From Pyrenula massariospora (taxonomy: Eukaryota > Ascomycota > Eurotiomycetes > Pyrenulales > Pyrenulaceae), in contig JAGFMI010000022.1 in assembly GCA_021030905.1 (NCBI GenBank), forward strand, positions 248,001 to 312,000: 64,000 nt of DNA. The letters run 5' to 3'. Below, one piece after another: positions 55,933-64,000 of this stretch. The translations under genes were made by a program, and so were the position numbers. Numbering within the stretch: the first letter of the stretch is position 1; the number at the start of each line of letters is the position of its first letter. Under the pieces are notes generated by a model, which worked only from the letters and a program-made list of their open reading frames with translations, was not told the origin of the DNA and did not search any database.

Positions 55933-57817
55933 ATGCCGAAAGAAGATGCTCTTTCGCCCGATGTACCTGAAATTCAATCCCCGGAAGAGGGACAAGCTCT
56001 TCTCTCCCTCTCGCACGAAGATGACACCGAGCCTGGGGCCAACGGATCTATCAAACCGTCAAAACGGAATGACTACAAGACGGAAGCCTTAATAGACCGA
56101 CCTCTCCCCCCGACCCCACCTCCAGTTCCGCCGAAAAGACAAAGCTCCCTCTCTCGACCCAAGGCAAACGGCCAGCCACGAACTCTGCATCGAGTCCGCT
56201 TTGCCGAGCTGCCCAACAACGGCCCTCCCGAGACAAGTTCATATGTCAACGGGCATCCAACTGAGATGTTTGAGATTGACGAGGAGGACTATCTCGGCGA
56301 AAATGGCGCGGACTCGAACGCTCCACTCCTTACCTCGATGCTCGGCGAGCCTTACACACCGCTCCCGCTGCCCGAGTCGACGCCAAAGTCCTCCCTCCTG
56401 GCGGCGTTCACAAACATGTCAAACTCGATCATCGGGGCTGGCATAATAGGGCTGCCGTACGCGCTGAAGGATGCTGGCCTGGTGACAGGCGTCGTTCTCC
56501 TTGTCACGCTCACTGTGGTGGTTGACTGGACGATCCGCCTGATACCTACCAACTCAAAGCTTTCAGGGAGAGAAACATTTCAGGGAACGGTGGAGCATTG
56601 CTTTGGTGGTTTTGGTCTTGCAGTAGTAAGCGCTGCACAATGGGCATTTGCTTTTGGGGGCATGGTTGCATTTGGAGTCATCGTTGGGGACACAATACCA
56701 GCGGTTATGTTGGGTCTTTTTCCGGGAATAGAGAATAAATCGTTTCTGTGGTTATTGGGAGATCGGACTTTTATGATTATTGCTGTCATTGGTGGCGTTA
56801 GTTGGCCTTTGAGTTTGTATCGGGATATTGCCAAGGTTTGTGGAATCCTTACTCAAACACTATCTATCACTAACAATAAGCAGTTAGCGAAGGCTTCTAC
56901 GTTAGCTTTGATTAGCATGCTTATCATCATAATCACGGTGATCACGCAAGGCGCTCGGGTACCTAAAGACATGAGGGGAGATTTTAAAGGACTTCTATTT
57001 ATCAGTTCAGGCTTTTTTCAGTCTGTTGGTGTTATATCATTTGGTAAGAACTCTCCTGTTTCCTTTTACCCTATAGACCGTTACCGTTGTCCAAACCCTC
57101 GATAGTCGCTGATAATAGCCAGCATTCGTCTGTCACCACAACACCCTCCTAATTTACTCATCCCTCAAAACCCCAACCCTCAACCGCTTCGCCACAGTCA
57201 CGCACCTCAGCACCCTCGTCTCGCTCCTCGCATGCCTAGCCATGGGCCTCGCCGGCTTCCTCACCTTCGGCTCCAAAACCCAAGGCAACGTCCTCAACAA
57301 CTTCCCCATGTCCACCGACCCCCATTCCAAAGGCTCCACAACCGCCGCAAACCCCCTCGTCCTCGTCGCCCGTCTATGCTTCGGCCTAAACATGCTCACC
57401 ACCCTCCCCCTCGAATGCTTCGTCTGCCGCGAAGTCCTCGTCAACTACTTCCTAACCGCCCCCGCGCTCGCGTCTTCTTCGCCGACAGGCGGCTCGAAAC
57501 TCAAGCCCCACCCCTCCACGCGCCTGCACTTCATCATCACGACCGCGCTCGTCTTCTCGGCGATGGCGGTCGCTCTGCTGACGGACGATCTGGGCGCGGT
57601 GTTCGAGCTCATCGGCGCGACGAGCGCGTGCGTGCTGGCGTATATTCTGCCGCCGCTGTGCTATGTGAGGCTGGCGAGGAGTAAGACGGTGGTGCAGTTG
57701 ATTCCGTGTTTTGTGTGCATTTTGTTTGGGGCCGTGGTTATGGTTATTAGTGTGGGGTTGAGTGTGGGGAAACTGTTTGTTGGGAAGGGGGGTGGGGATG
57801 AAGAAGGGGTGCCTTAG
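55933..57817 (+). CDS. Amino-acid transporter, AVT/SLC38 family (vacuolar type)
   Basis: Exons 55933..56835, 56884..57043 and 57123..57817; introns of 48 (GTTTGT, CACTAAC branch, AAGCAG) and 79 bases (GTAAGA to GCCAG). 585 residues. About 150 hydrophilic residues with Pro-rich PLPPTPPPVPPKR precede 11 membrane segments. TM1 reads NMSNSIIGAGIIGLPYALKD, the amino-acid/auxin permease signature, and the second splice restores GVISFAFVCHHNTLLIY, the conserved TM5 block. The first intron is a multiple of three and lacks a stop, so retention would insert 16 residues. Relatives exchange amino acids for protons at the vacuolar membrane. C-rich codons turn G-rich in exon 3. Confidence 0.92.
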
Positions 57818-58258
57818 ATTGTGGGCATCCATCGTAAGACTGGCGGTTAGATAAGACTCTTGGAGTTAAATGAGTGCATTTTTACGTTTGTAGGTTCTCT
57901 ATGAGAATGCTTTGCCTATGGTGCTTCCATGTGTATTGTTCGCCGTTACGCATGTGTGCAGTCTTGGGTGCTGGCCAAGTCGACATTGCAACCGCTAGGG
58001 ACACGAGGCAGGATGTCAGAAGTCATGGCGCATCTGATTTTTAGTATTGGCACCTGCTCGACGTGTATCGGATACGCCACGACCTCTAACACCAAGCCTC
58101 GACAGCAAGGAGGTAGATCATCCGCTTAGCGTAGAGGAGGGAGGAAAAGCCGAGATCTATAACGGCCGGGTTTGGATCTCGAGGAGTTGTTGCGAAGGTT
58201 GTCACGATGTGGAGGACGGAGGCTGCGACTCGGCGAGTCGTGGTCAAGCTGGATAGCA
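57818..58258. other. Intergenic between convergent ends
   Basis: 441 bases; nothing recognised. Confidence 0.55.
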
Positions 58259-59635
58259 TTAATTGAGTGATGCGTATTTGGGCGTAACGCCATTCAATTT
58301 CAACGAAGACATCGTGGCCATCGTTCTGCGGATGGATCTTACAAGTGCGTTCGCTTTTTGCCTTATTGTTGTTGGCGGGAGAAGGCGCTCGCCGTCCACG
58401 AGGTAGTAAGCAGAGTCTGCATCGCTGATCTCGAGGTGAGCACGTAAGAGAACTTCGTGGTGGTGGTCGAATCGTATTTGCTCGTTTGGTGATACGTCCA
58501 GCCTGATGGCCGGCTCCGACGCAAGACTGCGGGGGATTCCCTGGGCGTTGGGTCTCTTGAGTGTGCAGATGAAGACGCCGCTGCTGTCTTTTGTGCCGTG
58601 GAATTGTCGACTATGGTCCTCGATTCGAAAGTTCTGAAGTTTCGGGCAGAGGACGTTGAATGTACGAACCACTTCACGGGTGTTGAGAGGACCACCGCTG
58701 CCGGAAGCATTGGACTTGTTACCTTGGATATAGCAAGATTCGAGGTCGGGGAACAAAAGCAGGGTTTGGTTGAGGCCCCCGTTCAGCACATAAGACTTTG
58801 TGAGACGCAGTGTCCGCACACTTGAGGCTATTTTCTCTGGCGATAGAGGGAGCGAAAGGCACACCGACTCTGCCGTAAAGTCGCGCATAGAAGGTAAGAG
58901 AAGGATAGATTGCCAATGGTCAATTTGACTAGGCCAGCGGTGTTTCCTCGGCCATCTGACACTTTGGTGAGATTTCACAACACGCACGTGCCGAAGCACT
59001 GGAGCTTTGGAGGCAATAGAAAATTGGCCCTTAGCAAAGGCATGAACAATGGTCAGATGGCTCAAGGTTTCCCGGCCACCTGTGACAATCATGCTCCAAT
59101 TGTACATGCCAAGCTCGACAAGATTTGGAAGCAGGAGTGCGAGCAAAAGGAACGCAGCACTCTGAGAGCCTTGTTCAAGAGCGGACAGCCACTCCCTAGC
59201 GTCTGGTGGTGCTGAAGTCGAACGGAGATCGCTTAATGTGCTGAAGTCTAGGAATCCAAGGTACCAAGGTTTGGTTTGGAAACAAGTAGAACCGTCTTCA
59301 TCACTGATTTGTGGCTCATTCCATACAGACAAGCTAATTGGACAGTAACAGCAACATTGGATCTCGAGATATCGCGGGTACCAGGCTATTTCTGGATGTT
59401 CATAGATTTTTCGGAGCATGAATTCAGGATGTAATCTATTGTCAGACCCATCTTCTCTATTTTTGCGCACGCGTATCGTAGAGTATTCCTTCTTGAGAGT
59501 GAGATGCTTTTGGCGCTGCCTCGTCGTAGCCTGGTACAACGTTCTGCAAGTGCTCGTAAAGCTCTCCAGATCGGCTGGACTAAACAGGTCTGTAATGCAG
59601 CTTAAAACATCCGGATGTACTTGCTCGAGCCTCAT
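58259..59635 (-). CDS. F-box-like protein
   Basis: A 458-residue intronless frame. Residues about 3-45 (VHPDVLSCITDLFSPADLES followed by TCRTLYQAT) read as an F-box, the Skp1-binding module of SCF ubiquitin ligases. The rest has Leu-rich stretches (FLLLALLLPNLVELGMYNW, LLLFPDLESCYIQGN) like the irregular repeats of fungal F-box proteins, and a CCCYCP cluster near residue 95. It probably selects an unknown target for ubiquitylation. Its start lies 170 bases from the divergent AlaX gene. Confidence 0.8.
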   Translation of the reverse strand: MRLEQVHPDVLSCITDLFSPADLESFTSTCRTLYQATTRQRQKHLTLKKEYSTIRVRKNREDGSDNRLHPEFMLRKIYEHPEIAWYPRYLEIQCCCYCPISLSVWNEPQISDEDGSTCFQTKPWYLGFLDFSTLSDLRSTSAPPDAREWLSALEQGSQSAAFLLLALLLPNLVELGMYNWSMIVTGGRETLSHLTIVHAFAKGQFSIASKAPVLRHVRVVKSHQSVRWPRKHRWPSQIDHWQSILLLPSMRDFTAESVCLSLPLSPEKIASSVRTLRLTKSYVLNGGLNQTLLLFPDLESCYIQGNKSNASGSGGPLNTREVVRTFNVLCPKLQNFRIEDHSRQFHGTKDSSGVFICTLKRPNAQGIPRSLASEPAIRLDVSPNEQIRFDHHHEVLLRAHLEISDADSAYYLVDGERLLPPTTIRQKANALVRSIRRTMATMSSLKLNGVTPKYASLN

Positions 59636-59805
59636 GATGCTGTTCCACGGTGAATTAAAGGCTGACGTGGATTAGGCGATCGTCAGTGTGAGAATGATCA
59701 TGTCACAGAAGGGCGTGACAGCGCAACCCGTCTCGGCGCGTCGCGGTCGCCGGATATAAATTGCTCTCTTCGTAAAGACTTGATTGTCCAAAAAATCTCT
59801 TTTCC

Positions 59806-60708
59806 ATGCCCTTCTGCGCTAGACTGCCTGCATTGAAAAACTTCTCCAGTAAATTTCATCTCGTGCAACCGCATCTCCAGGCTAGTCCGCAGGCCATGAC
59901 TGGTCACACAGCTTCTACAAAGGCCGTCTATCTCCATGATGGCTCTGCTCGGACTCAGCGAACAAAAATTACTGCAGTTCAGCAAATTGCGTCATTATCG
60001 GAAATTGACCGTGGACTTTTCAAACAAGCAGCTGGCTCAGATTATGTTCTGACGACTACCGAGACAATCTTCTACCCTCAAGGTGGCGGGCAACCTAGTG
60101 ATACCGGCCGGATCTCTGCTACGACAGCCGACTCTGCGAAAGTCAACTTCGAAGTCTCAAGCGTTCGGCATTCTCATTCGTCTGGCGGTATTCTACATTG
60201 TGGCTGCTTCGTCCCGCCGTCTTCAACCTTCAGCTGCGATGACTCAGTTGAGCAATCAATCGATGGCCCCAAAAGAGACCTTCACTCCCGCATTCATTCC
60301 GCTGGCCATATCCTGGGTCTTGCGGTAGCAGAGCTTAAGCTACCGGACATTGACGAAGGCACGCGAGCAATGCACTTTCCGGAGTCGGCGTTCGTTGATT
60401 TCAAAGGTCTGATAGATGGCAAGCACAAGGAGACTATCCAGGCTAAAGTTGATGAGATGGTGCAAAGAAACATACCGATACATATACAATTCTGGCCCTG
60501 GGACGAAGCTAGAAAGAGATGTAATATCTCGCCAGACGAAATGGGTCTTAACAAGGATGAGCCTGTTAGAGCCGTCGAAGTCGAAGGCGTTGGAGCGTAC
60601 CCTTGTGGAGGTACGCATGTAGACACCACCGCCGGCGTTGGCAAGATCAATGTCAGGAGAATAACAAGATCTAAAGGAATGACCAAAATCTCGTACAGTG
60701 TTAGCTGA
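59806..60708 (+). CDS. Free-standing alanyl-tRNA editing protein (AlaX type)
   Basis: An intronless frame of 300 residues from ATG 59806, or 270 from the second in-frame ATG at 59896. The domain has the threonyl/alanyl second-additional-domain signature: FYPQGGGQPSDTG, the first metal motif RIHSAGHIL (HxxxH) and the second AYPCGGTHVD (CxxxH), which together bind Zn2+. Such proteins remove Ser or Gly wrongly attached to tRNA-Ala. The shorter form starts where fungal relatives usually start. The extra 30 residues contain Arg, Lys and Ser but no acidic residue, as in mitochondrial presequences, so two start sites could give two locations. That is inference. Confidence 0.88.
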   Translation: MPFCARLPALKNFSSKFHLVQPHLQASPQAMTGHTASTKAVYLHDGSARTQRTKITAVQQIASLSEIDRGLFKQAAGSDYVLTTTETIFYPQGGGQPSDTGRISATTADSAKVNFEVSSVRHSHSSGGILHCGCFVPPSSTFSCDDSVEQSIDGPKRDLHSRIHSAGHILGLAVAELKLPDIDEGTRAMHFPESAFVDFKGLIDGKHKETIQAKVDEMVQRNIPIHIQFWPWDEARKRCNISPDEMGLNKDEPVRAVEVEGVGAYPCGGTHVDTTAGVGKINVRRITRSKGMTKISYSVS

Positions 60709-61507
60709 TCCTGTTACAATCAAGCGTCTATAATGAGCCTTTGCCTTCAAGACTCTCTGCATCTATCTCGACAACACCGACTACGAACACTACGCAAGGA
60801 TTCCGGCATTGCATGCTCAAGGAAAAACCCGAAGCTCGTCTCGACGAGAGAGAATGACAAGCACATATAGATTTCTGCCTTCCTACGAATACAAAACCTC
60901 TCATTTCTAAGCATAGCGTCTCTAAGATGGTTCTCCATTTAGTTCCCAAAGTCCAAGCCAAAGCCTCCAGGGAAAGAGCGAAAAGCGATTCGCTAGGGCA
61001 ATCAGGGCTTTGCGCGCCTTTCGCGCCCTGATCGACGGCAAAGATGAAGTGTGCCCCAGTTAGGATAGCGGCATTCCTAATTTGAACACTTGTCGCGGTT
61101 GGCCGCTCTCGTGGATGCACGCCACGCCGCTCCGAACCCCGACGTAATCCTCAGCCTGATCACCATTGCTACAAGATGGATAGAAGTAATTTGATTTACA
61201 TCATACGGCTATCATCGTATTCATCTCAGAGCCAGCATTTGTTGTCGTGTGGAGTAGAACACATGCCATGCTGTGATCCTATATTTCCCCTCCGCCGGAA
61301 ATCCAATCGTCTGCAGCTTTCAACGGTCATTTCTCCGATTGTACAGAAAACTACTGATATAACGTAAAAAAATCTACCGTCGGGAGTTCTAGATCATCAG
61401 GATAAGGACCACTTAATATCCGGTTACGCCGTTTTTTGTTCGAGACAAGAGCTACAAATAGTCGACGAGGTTGACGAACTCCCGAAGAGTTCTATGGAGA
61501 GGAGAGC
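60709..61507. other. Intergenic upstream of the STAND-N/zinc-finger gene
   Basis: About 800 bases. A minus-strand frame of 130 codons (60728-61120) has no recognisable content. No other feature seen. Confidence 0.5.
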
Positions 61508-63787
61508 ATGTCGTTTGGATTCTCGGTAGGAGATCTAATCTCCCTTACCAAGCTTGCGCACAGTACCTTTACCCTTATTCAAAATGCTCCTGCAGAGTTC
61601 CGTGCGTTGAATTTGGAAGTTCTCACCCTCAGTACCACCTTGCACTCCCTGAGCGACGATGCCAATTCACCTCACTCGATCCTTCGATCTGTCAGTAAGG
61701 AACGTCAGCGTTCATTCGGTCTCCTTCTGGATCATGTAGGTATCGGGCTGAAGAGACTGCAATATGTGGTTCTCAAATATCCCAGCCTCAGGGAAGGCCA
61801 AAAGGCAAGGCTGCGACAAAGAATAGGTATGGCGGTGCGAGGTTTCGAAAGCGAGGAGCGAGGAGTCAGGGAAAAGCTGGCAGTCCATACAGCTGGCTTG
61901 AATGCCGTTCTGTCGAGTCTGTCCGCTGGAGCACTTGGGAGGGTGGAGAACTTGGTGCGAGAGCTTGTCGGAAGGGAGGCCGTCGGCGAGTTGAGTACGA
62001 AAGCACGGGAGCTTAACAGCGGAGATGAGTGGCAAGAGCTCTGGAAGGGAATAGCGCTAGAACTCAAAACGGAAGGGATCAGTCTTGAAGAGGTTAAAAT
62101 GAGTAGGGCCGTCATTGTTGCAGAGCTAAAGAGTCTCCTTCGCAGCAGCAGATTTCCTCGAGGACGCCAGCTGCAGAGTGGTGTTTCTCCGTTAGCATCA
62201 ACGTTAATTTCAGCAGAATCAAGAACAGTAGAGGCGGCGCCTCTAAGTGCAGAGGACCGCCCGGCGGATGCAGTTGAGACGGATCCGGCGATAAGGCGCA
62301 TCGAGGAGATGATGGCAAAAGAGAAAGCTAGAAGGTCGCCCTTTAGCTCGGACGAAGAGATCCCCATAATAAGGACGCGCCGCCACCGTCGCGCGTCTCG
62401 CCCTATGCTTGTCACTGGGCCGCCACCACCACCACCACCACTACGAGGACGAGGACGGTCCGTAAGGTACGAAGAAGTCCCCATAAAAACGACGCACCGT
62501 CACCGTCGCGCGTCTAGCCCTATGATTGTCGTTGCGCCACCACCACCACCACCACCACCATGGCCCGTAAGGTACGAAGAGCACTCGGAGTACACTCATA
62601 CTTATCGAGCGAGGCAGAAGCAGTACAAGAATACAACGGCTTTAGAGAGACCTAGGCTGTCAGAGGACGAAGTTGAGGAGGTCAGAAAGGCGACGAGAAA
62701 AAGGATGACTGAAAAGGAAAAGGAATCACGTAAGCCAGAGATCGATGTATCTCGAAGAGCCGCCTACGCCGGTTCCGTAGATGAGGACCCAACCAAGGAT
62801 GAGGATGAGAGAAAGGTCCAGGAGAACAAGAGCAATGAGGAAAGAGAGAATGCATCCTTTGAAGATCGCGTGAAAGGGAAGTTCACATCTGCTGGATACG
62901 GAGAAGAGTATATTGAGTCTGTTCTTCAAAGGGGCAAAGAGAAACGCAGTGAGGTTCATAATGATACGGACGAATTTGGCGACCCAATATCAAACAGTGA
63001 TCCCTGCAGCAGCACCGTCTTTGTGCCCAGCGGATTGAAGAAAGGAAGCGATGTAGAAGAGCCTCTAGGGAGGACAACCTACATCGATACCAGCTATGGA
63101 GGGGTAAATACTGAAACAGGATATAGAGCGGAACGTGAGAGGAGCAGCTCAAGGAGCAGCGACGAGTCCAGTTACCGTACAAGAGAGTCATATTTTACAT
63201 GGGCCAGAAGAACGCCCGACGTGGTCGACGAGCTCGCAAATATGTTCAACCACGTCTTCGACATTGATGATGAGGAAATCCTCACGGGTGTCAATCACCG
63301 ATCTGGGTCAAGCAACCCAGAAAATTCGCCGCCAGAATCACACTCTCCCACGCTCTCCGTACTTTCTCCTACAGAGCTAGTTTCGGCATCTAATTCAGCG
63401 AAAATGAATCTACCGACTAAAGCTTCCGAAGAAGGTTCCATCCGGCAAGCAGCCACAGCTCTTTCCAATCGCCTCAATAAGCTATCTGCCGCTGAGAAAG
63501 CCGGCGATCTAAGTCTCTCATCCGATTTACGCTTCTATGCAATACCGGATGACGTGACGCGGCTCCGCGGCTTCGGCGTTCACGTCATGGAATGCAACGC
63601 GTGCAAACTTCCCATTCAGAAGATGTATTGGATGTGTTTAGATTGCCCGAGGAGCAAGAAGGTTTGCGAAAAATGTCAGGACAAGACTTGCGAGGGTGGA
63701 CTGAAGGGAGAGATGTGTAAGGGAGATTTATTGGGTTTGGAGGATAACAGAGGAGAGAAGACCTGGGTGTCATACTTGACGGTTTAG
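61508..63787 (+). CDS. Protein with STAND-type N-terminal domain, Pro-rich repeat and C-terminal zinc-finger-like module
   Basis: A 759-residue intronless frame. The N-terminus MSFGFSVGDLISLTKLAHST is typical of the helical domain on fungal NLR-like and related proteins and extends to about residue 220. A disordered part follows, with two copies of a module HRRAS-P-P8 (residues about 285-360: RRHRRASRPMLV and HRHRRASSPMIV, each followed by eight or nine Pro and VRYEE). Charged coiled and Ser-rich stretches come next. Near the end CNACKLPIQKMYWMCLDCP and CEKCQDKTC form a ZZ-like zinc site. No NTPase is present. The domain set suggests a signalling adaptor; function unknown. Confidence 0.8.
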   Translation: MSFGFSVGDLISLTKLAHSTFTLIQNAPAEFRALNLEVLTLSTTLHSLSDDANSPHSILRSVSKERQRSFGLLLDHVGIGLKRLQYVVLKYPSLREGQKARLRQRIGMAVRGFESEERGVREKLAVHTAGLNAVLSSLSAGALGRVENLVRELVGREAVGELSTKARELNSGDEWQELWKGIALELKTEGISLEEVKMSRAVIVAELKSLLRSSRFPRGRQLQSGVSPLASTLISAESRTVEAAPLSAEDRPADAVETDPAIRRIEEMMAKEKARRSPFSSDEEIPIIRTRRHRRASRPMLVTGPPPPPPPLRGRGRSVRYEEVPIKTTHRHRRASSPMIVVAPPPPPPPPWPVRYEEHSEYTHTYRARQKQYKNTTALERPRLSEDEVEEVRKATRKRMTEKEKESRKPEIDVSRRAAYAGSVDEDPTKDEDERKVQENKSNEERENASFEDRVKGKFTSAGYGEEYIESVLQRGKEKRSEVHNDTDEFGDPISNSDPCSSTVFVPSGLKKGSDVEEPLGRTTYIDTSYGGVNTETGYRAERERSSSRSSDESSYRTRESYFTWARRTPDVVDELANMFNHVFDIDDEEILTGVNHRSGSSNPENSPPESHSPTLSVLSPTELVSASNSAKMNLPTKASEEGSIRQAATALSNRLNKLSAAEKAGDLSLSSDLRFYAIPDDVTRLRGFGVHVMECNACKLPIQKMYWMCLDCPRSKKVCEKCQDKTCEGGLKGEMCKGDLLGLEDNRGEKTWVSYLTV
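62362..62581. repeat. Tandem duplication inside the STAND-N/zinc-finger gene
   Basis: Two adjacent copies, 62362-62478 and 62479-62581, each run from CCCCATAA through CACCGTCGCGCGTCT and a (CCA)n tract to CGTAAGGTACGAAGA. The second is shorter by a multiple of codons, so the frame is kept. The copies differ at a modest number of sites, which implies a fairly old event. Confidence 0.8.
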
Positions 63788-64000
63788 ATTGAACATATCT
63801 AGGGGCTTAACAGATACGGAAATTTATCACGGAACTAATGAGATGGAGACCGAAATTACAACTATGTCTTGAGCAGGGCGAGGCCTAGGTGATTTCTCAA
63901 ATGATCGAAGGAATGATAGAGCAGTCACGGCAAGGTTTGCAGAGAAACGACCCGGCGTAGACCTCAACGCGAGAATGAATTTTTGGTGGCCAGGAAAGAA

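Noticed and set aside
61732-62484. Antisense open frame of 250 codons
   Set aside because: Ser/Leu/Arg-rich shadow of the STAND-N/zinc-finger gene, which has recognisable ends.
1-64000. Transposons, virus-derived elements, CRISPR arrays, a secondary-metabolite cluster
   Set aside because: I found no transposase, reverse transcriptase, integrase, capsid-like or terminal-repeat signature, no CRISPR-type array, and no PKS, NRPS or terpene synthase core gene. The two MFS genes alone do not make a cluster.

Overview
The window is nuclear DNA of a filamentous ascomycete (Pezizomycotina). The evidence is short spliceosomal introns (about 42-61 bases in most genes, with GTAAGT-like donors and CTAAC-like branch sites), HET-domain and NACHT-type genes typical of this group, and orthologues of yeast core genes. 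I cannot name the genus. I found no transposon, virus-derived element, rRNA or convincing tRNA gene. All exon boundaries below were derived by reading splice signals and frame continuity by hand; none has transcript support.

Layout, left to right. 1-5.4 kb: the 3' end of an unknown gene, a dienelactone-hydrolase-family enzyme, a DHA1-type drug transporter and a small membrane-anchored protein flanked by two copies of a short direct repeat. 6.5-9.9 kb: a NACHT NTPase with ankyrin-like repeats and a C-terminal membrane segment. 10.7-14.4 kb: an MFS transporter divergent from SAS10/UTP3 (ribosome biogenesis). 14.6-18.5 kb: a divergent pair of Golgi-type glycosyltransferases, GT25-like and GT34. 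19-26.2 kb: a large protein with a STAND-type N-terminal domain but no NTPase, then a HET-domain protein with a predicted membrane hairpin near its C-terminus. 27-35 kb: a NUDIX hydrolase, meiotic MSH5, LTO1 and, divergently, cytosolic methionyl-tRNA synthetase with a perfect Gcn4/CpcA-type site upstream. 36-39.6 kb: a secreted lactonohydrolase and a secreted CAP-domain protein. 42-44.7 kb: two unknown proteins, the second probably nuclear. 46-48.3 kb: a second HET protein. 49.3-53 kb: NPL4 divergent from TSC10 (3-ketosphinganine reductase). 53-55.5 kb: small uncertain genes. 56-60.7 kb: a vacuolar-type amino-acid transporter, an F-box protein and a free-standing AlaX tRNA-editing protein. 61.5-63.8 kb: a protein with a STAND-type N-terminus and a C-terminal zinc-finger-like module.

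Two themes stand out. First, five genes resemble fungal self/non-self recognition parts (NACHT, two HET, two STAND-N proteins without an NTPase), scattered among housekeeping genes. Second, many loci show the same base pattern: a C-rich stretch followed within a few hundred bases by a G-rich stretch. It occurs in the 3' halves of genes on both strands, three times in a row in the GT34 gene, and also in apparently gene-free DNA (about 35.0-35.8 and 45.1-45.5 kb). The pattern is its own reverse complement, so transcription direction alone does not explain it.
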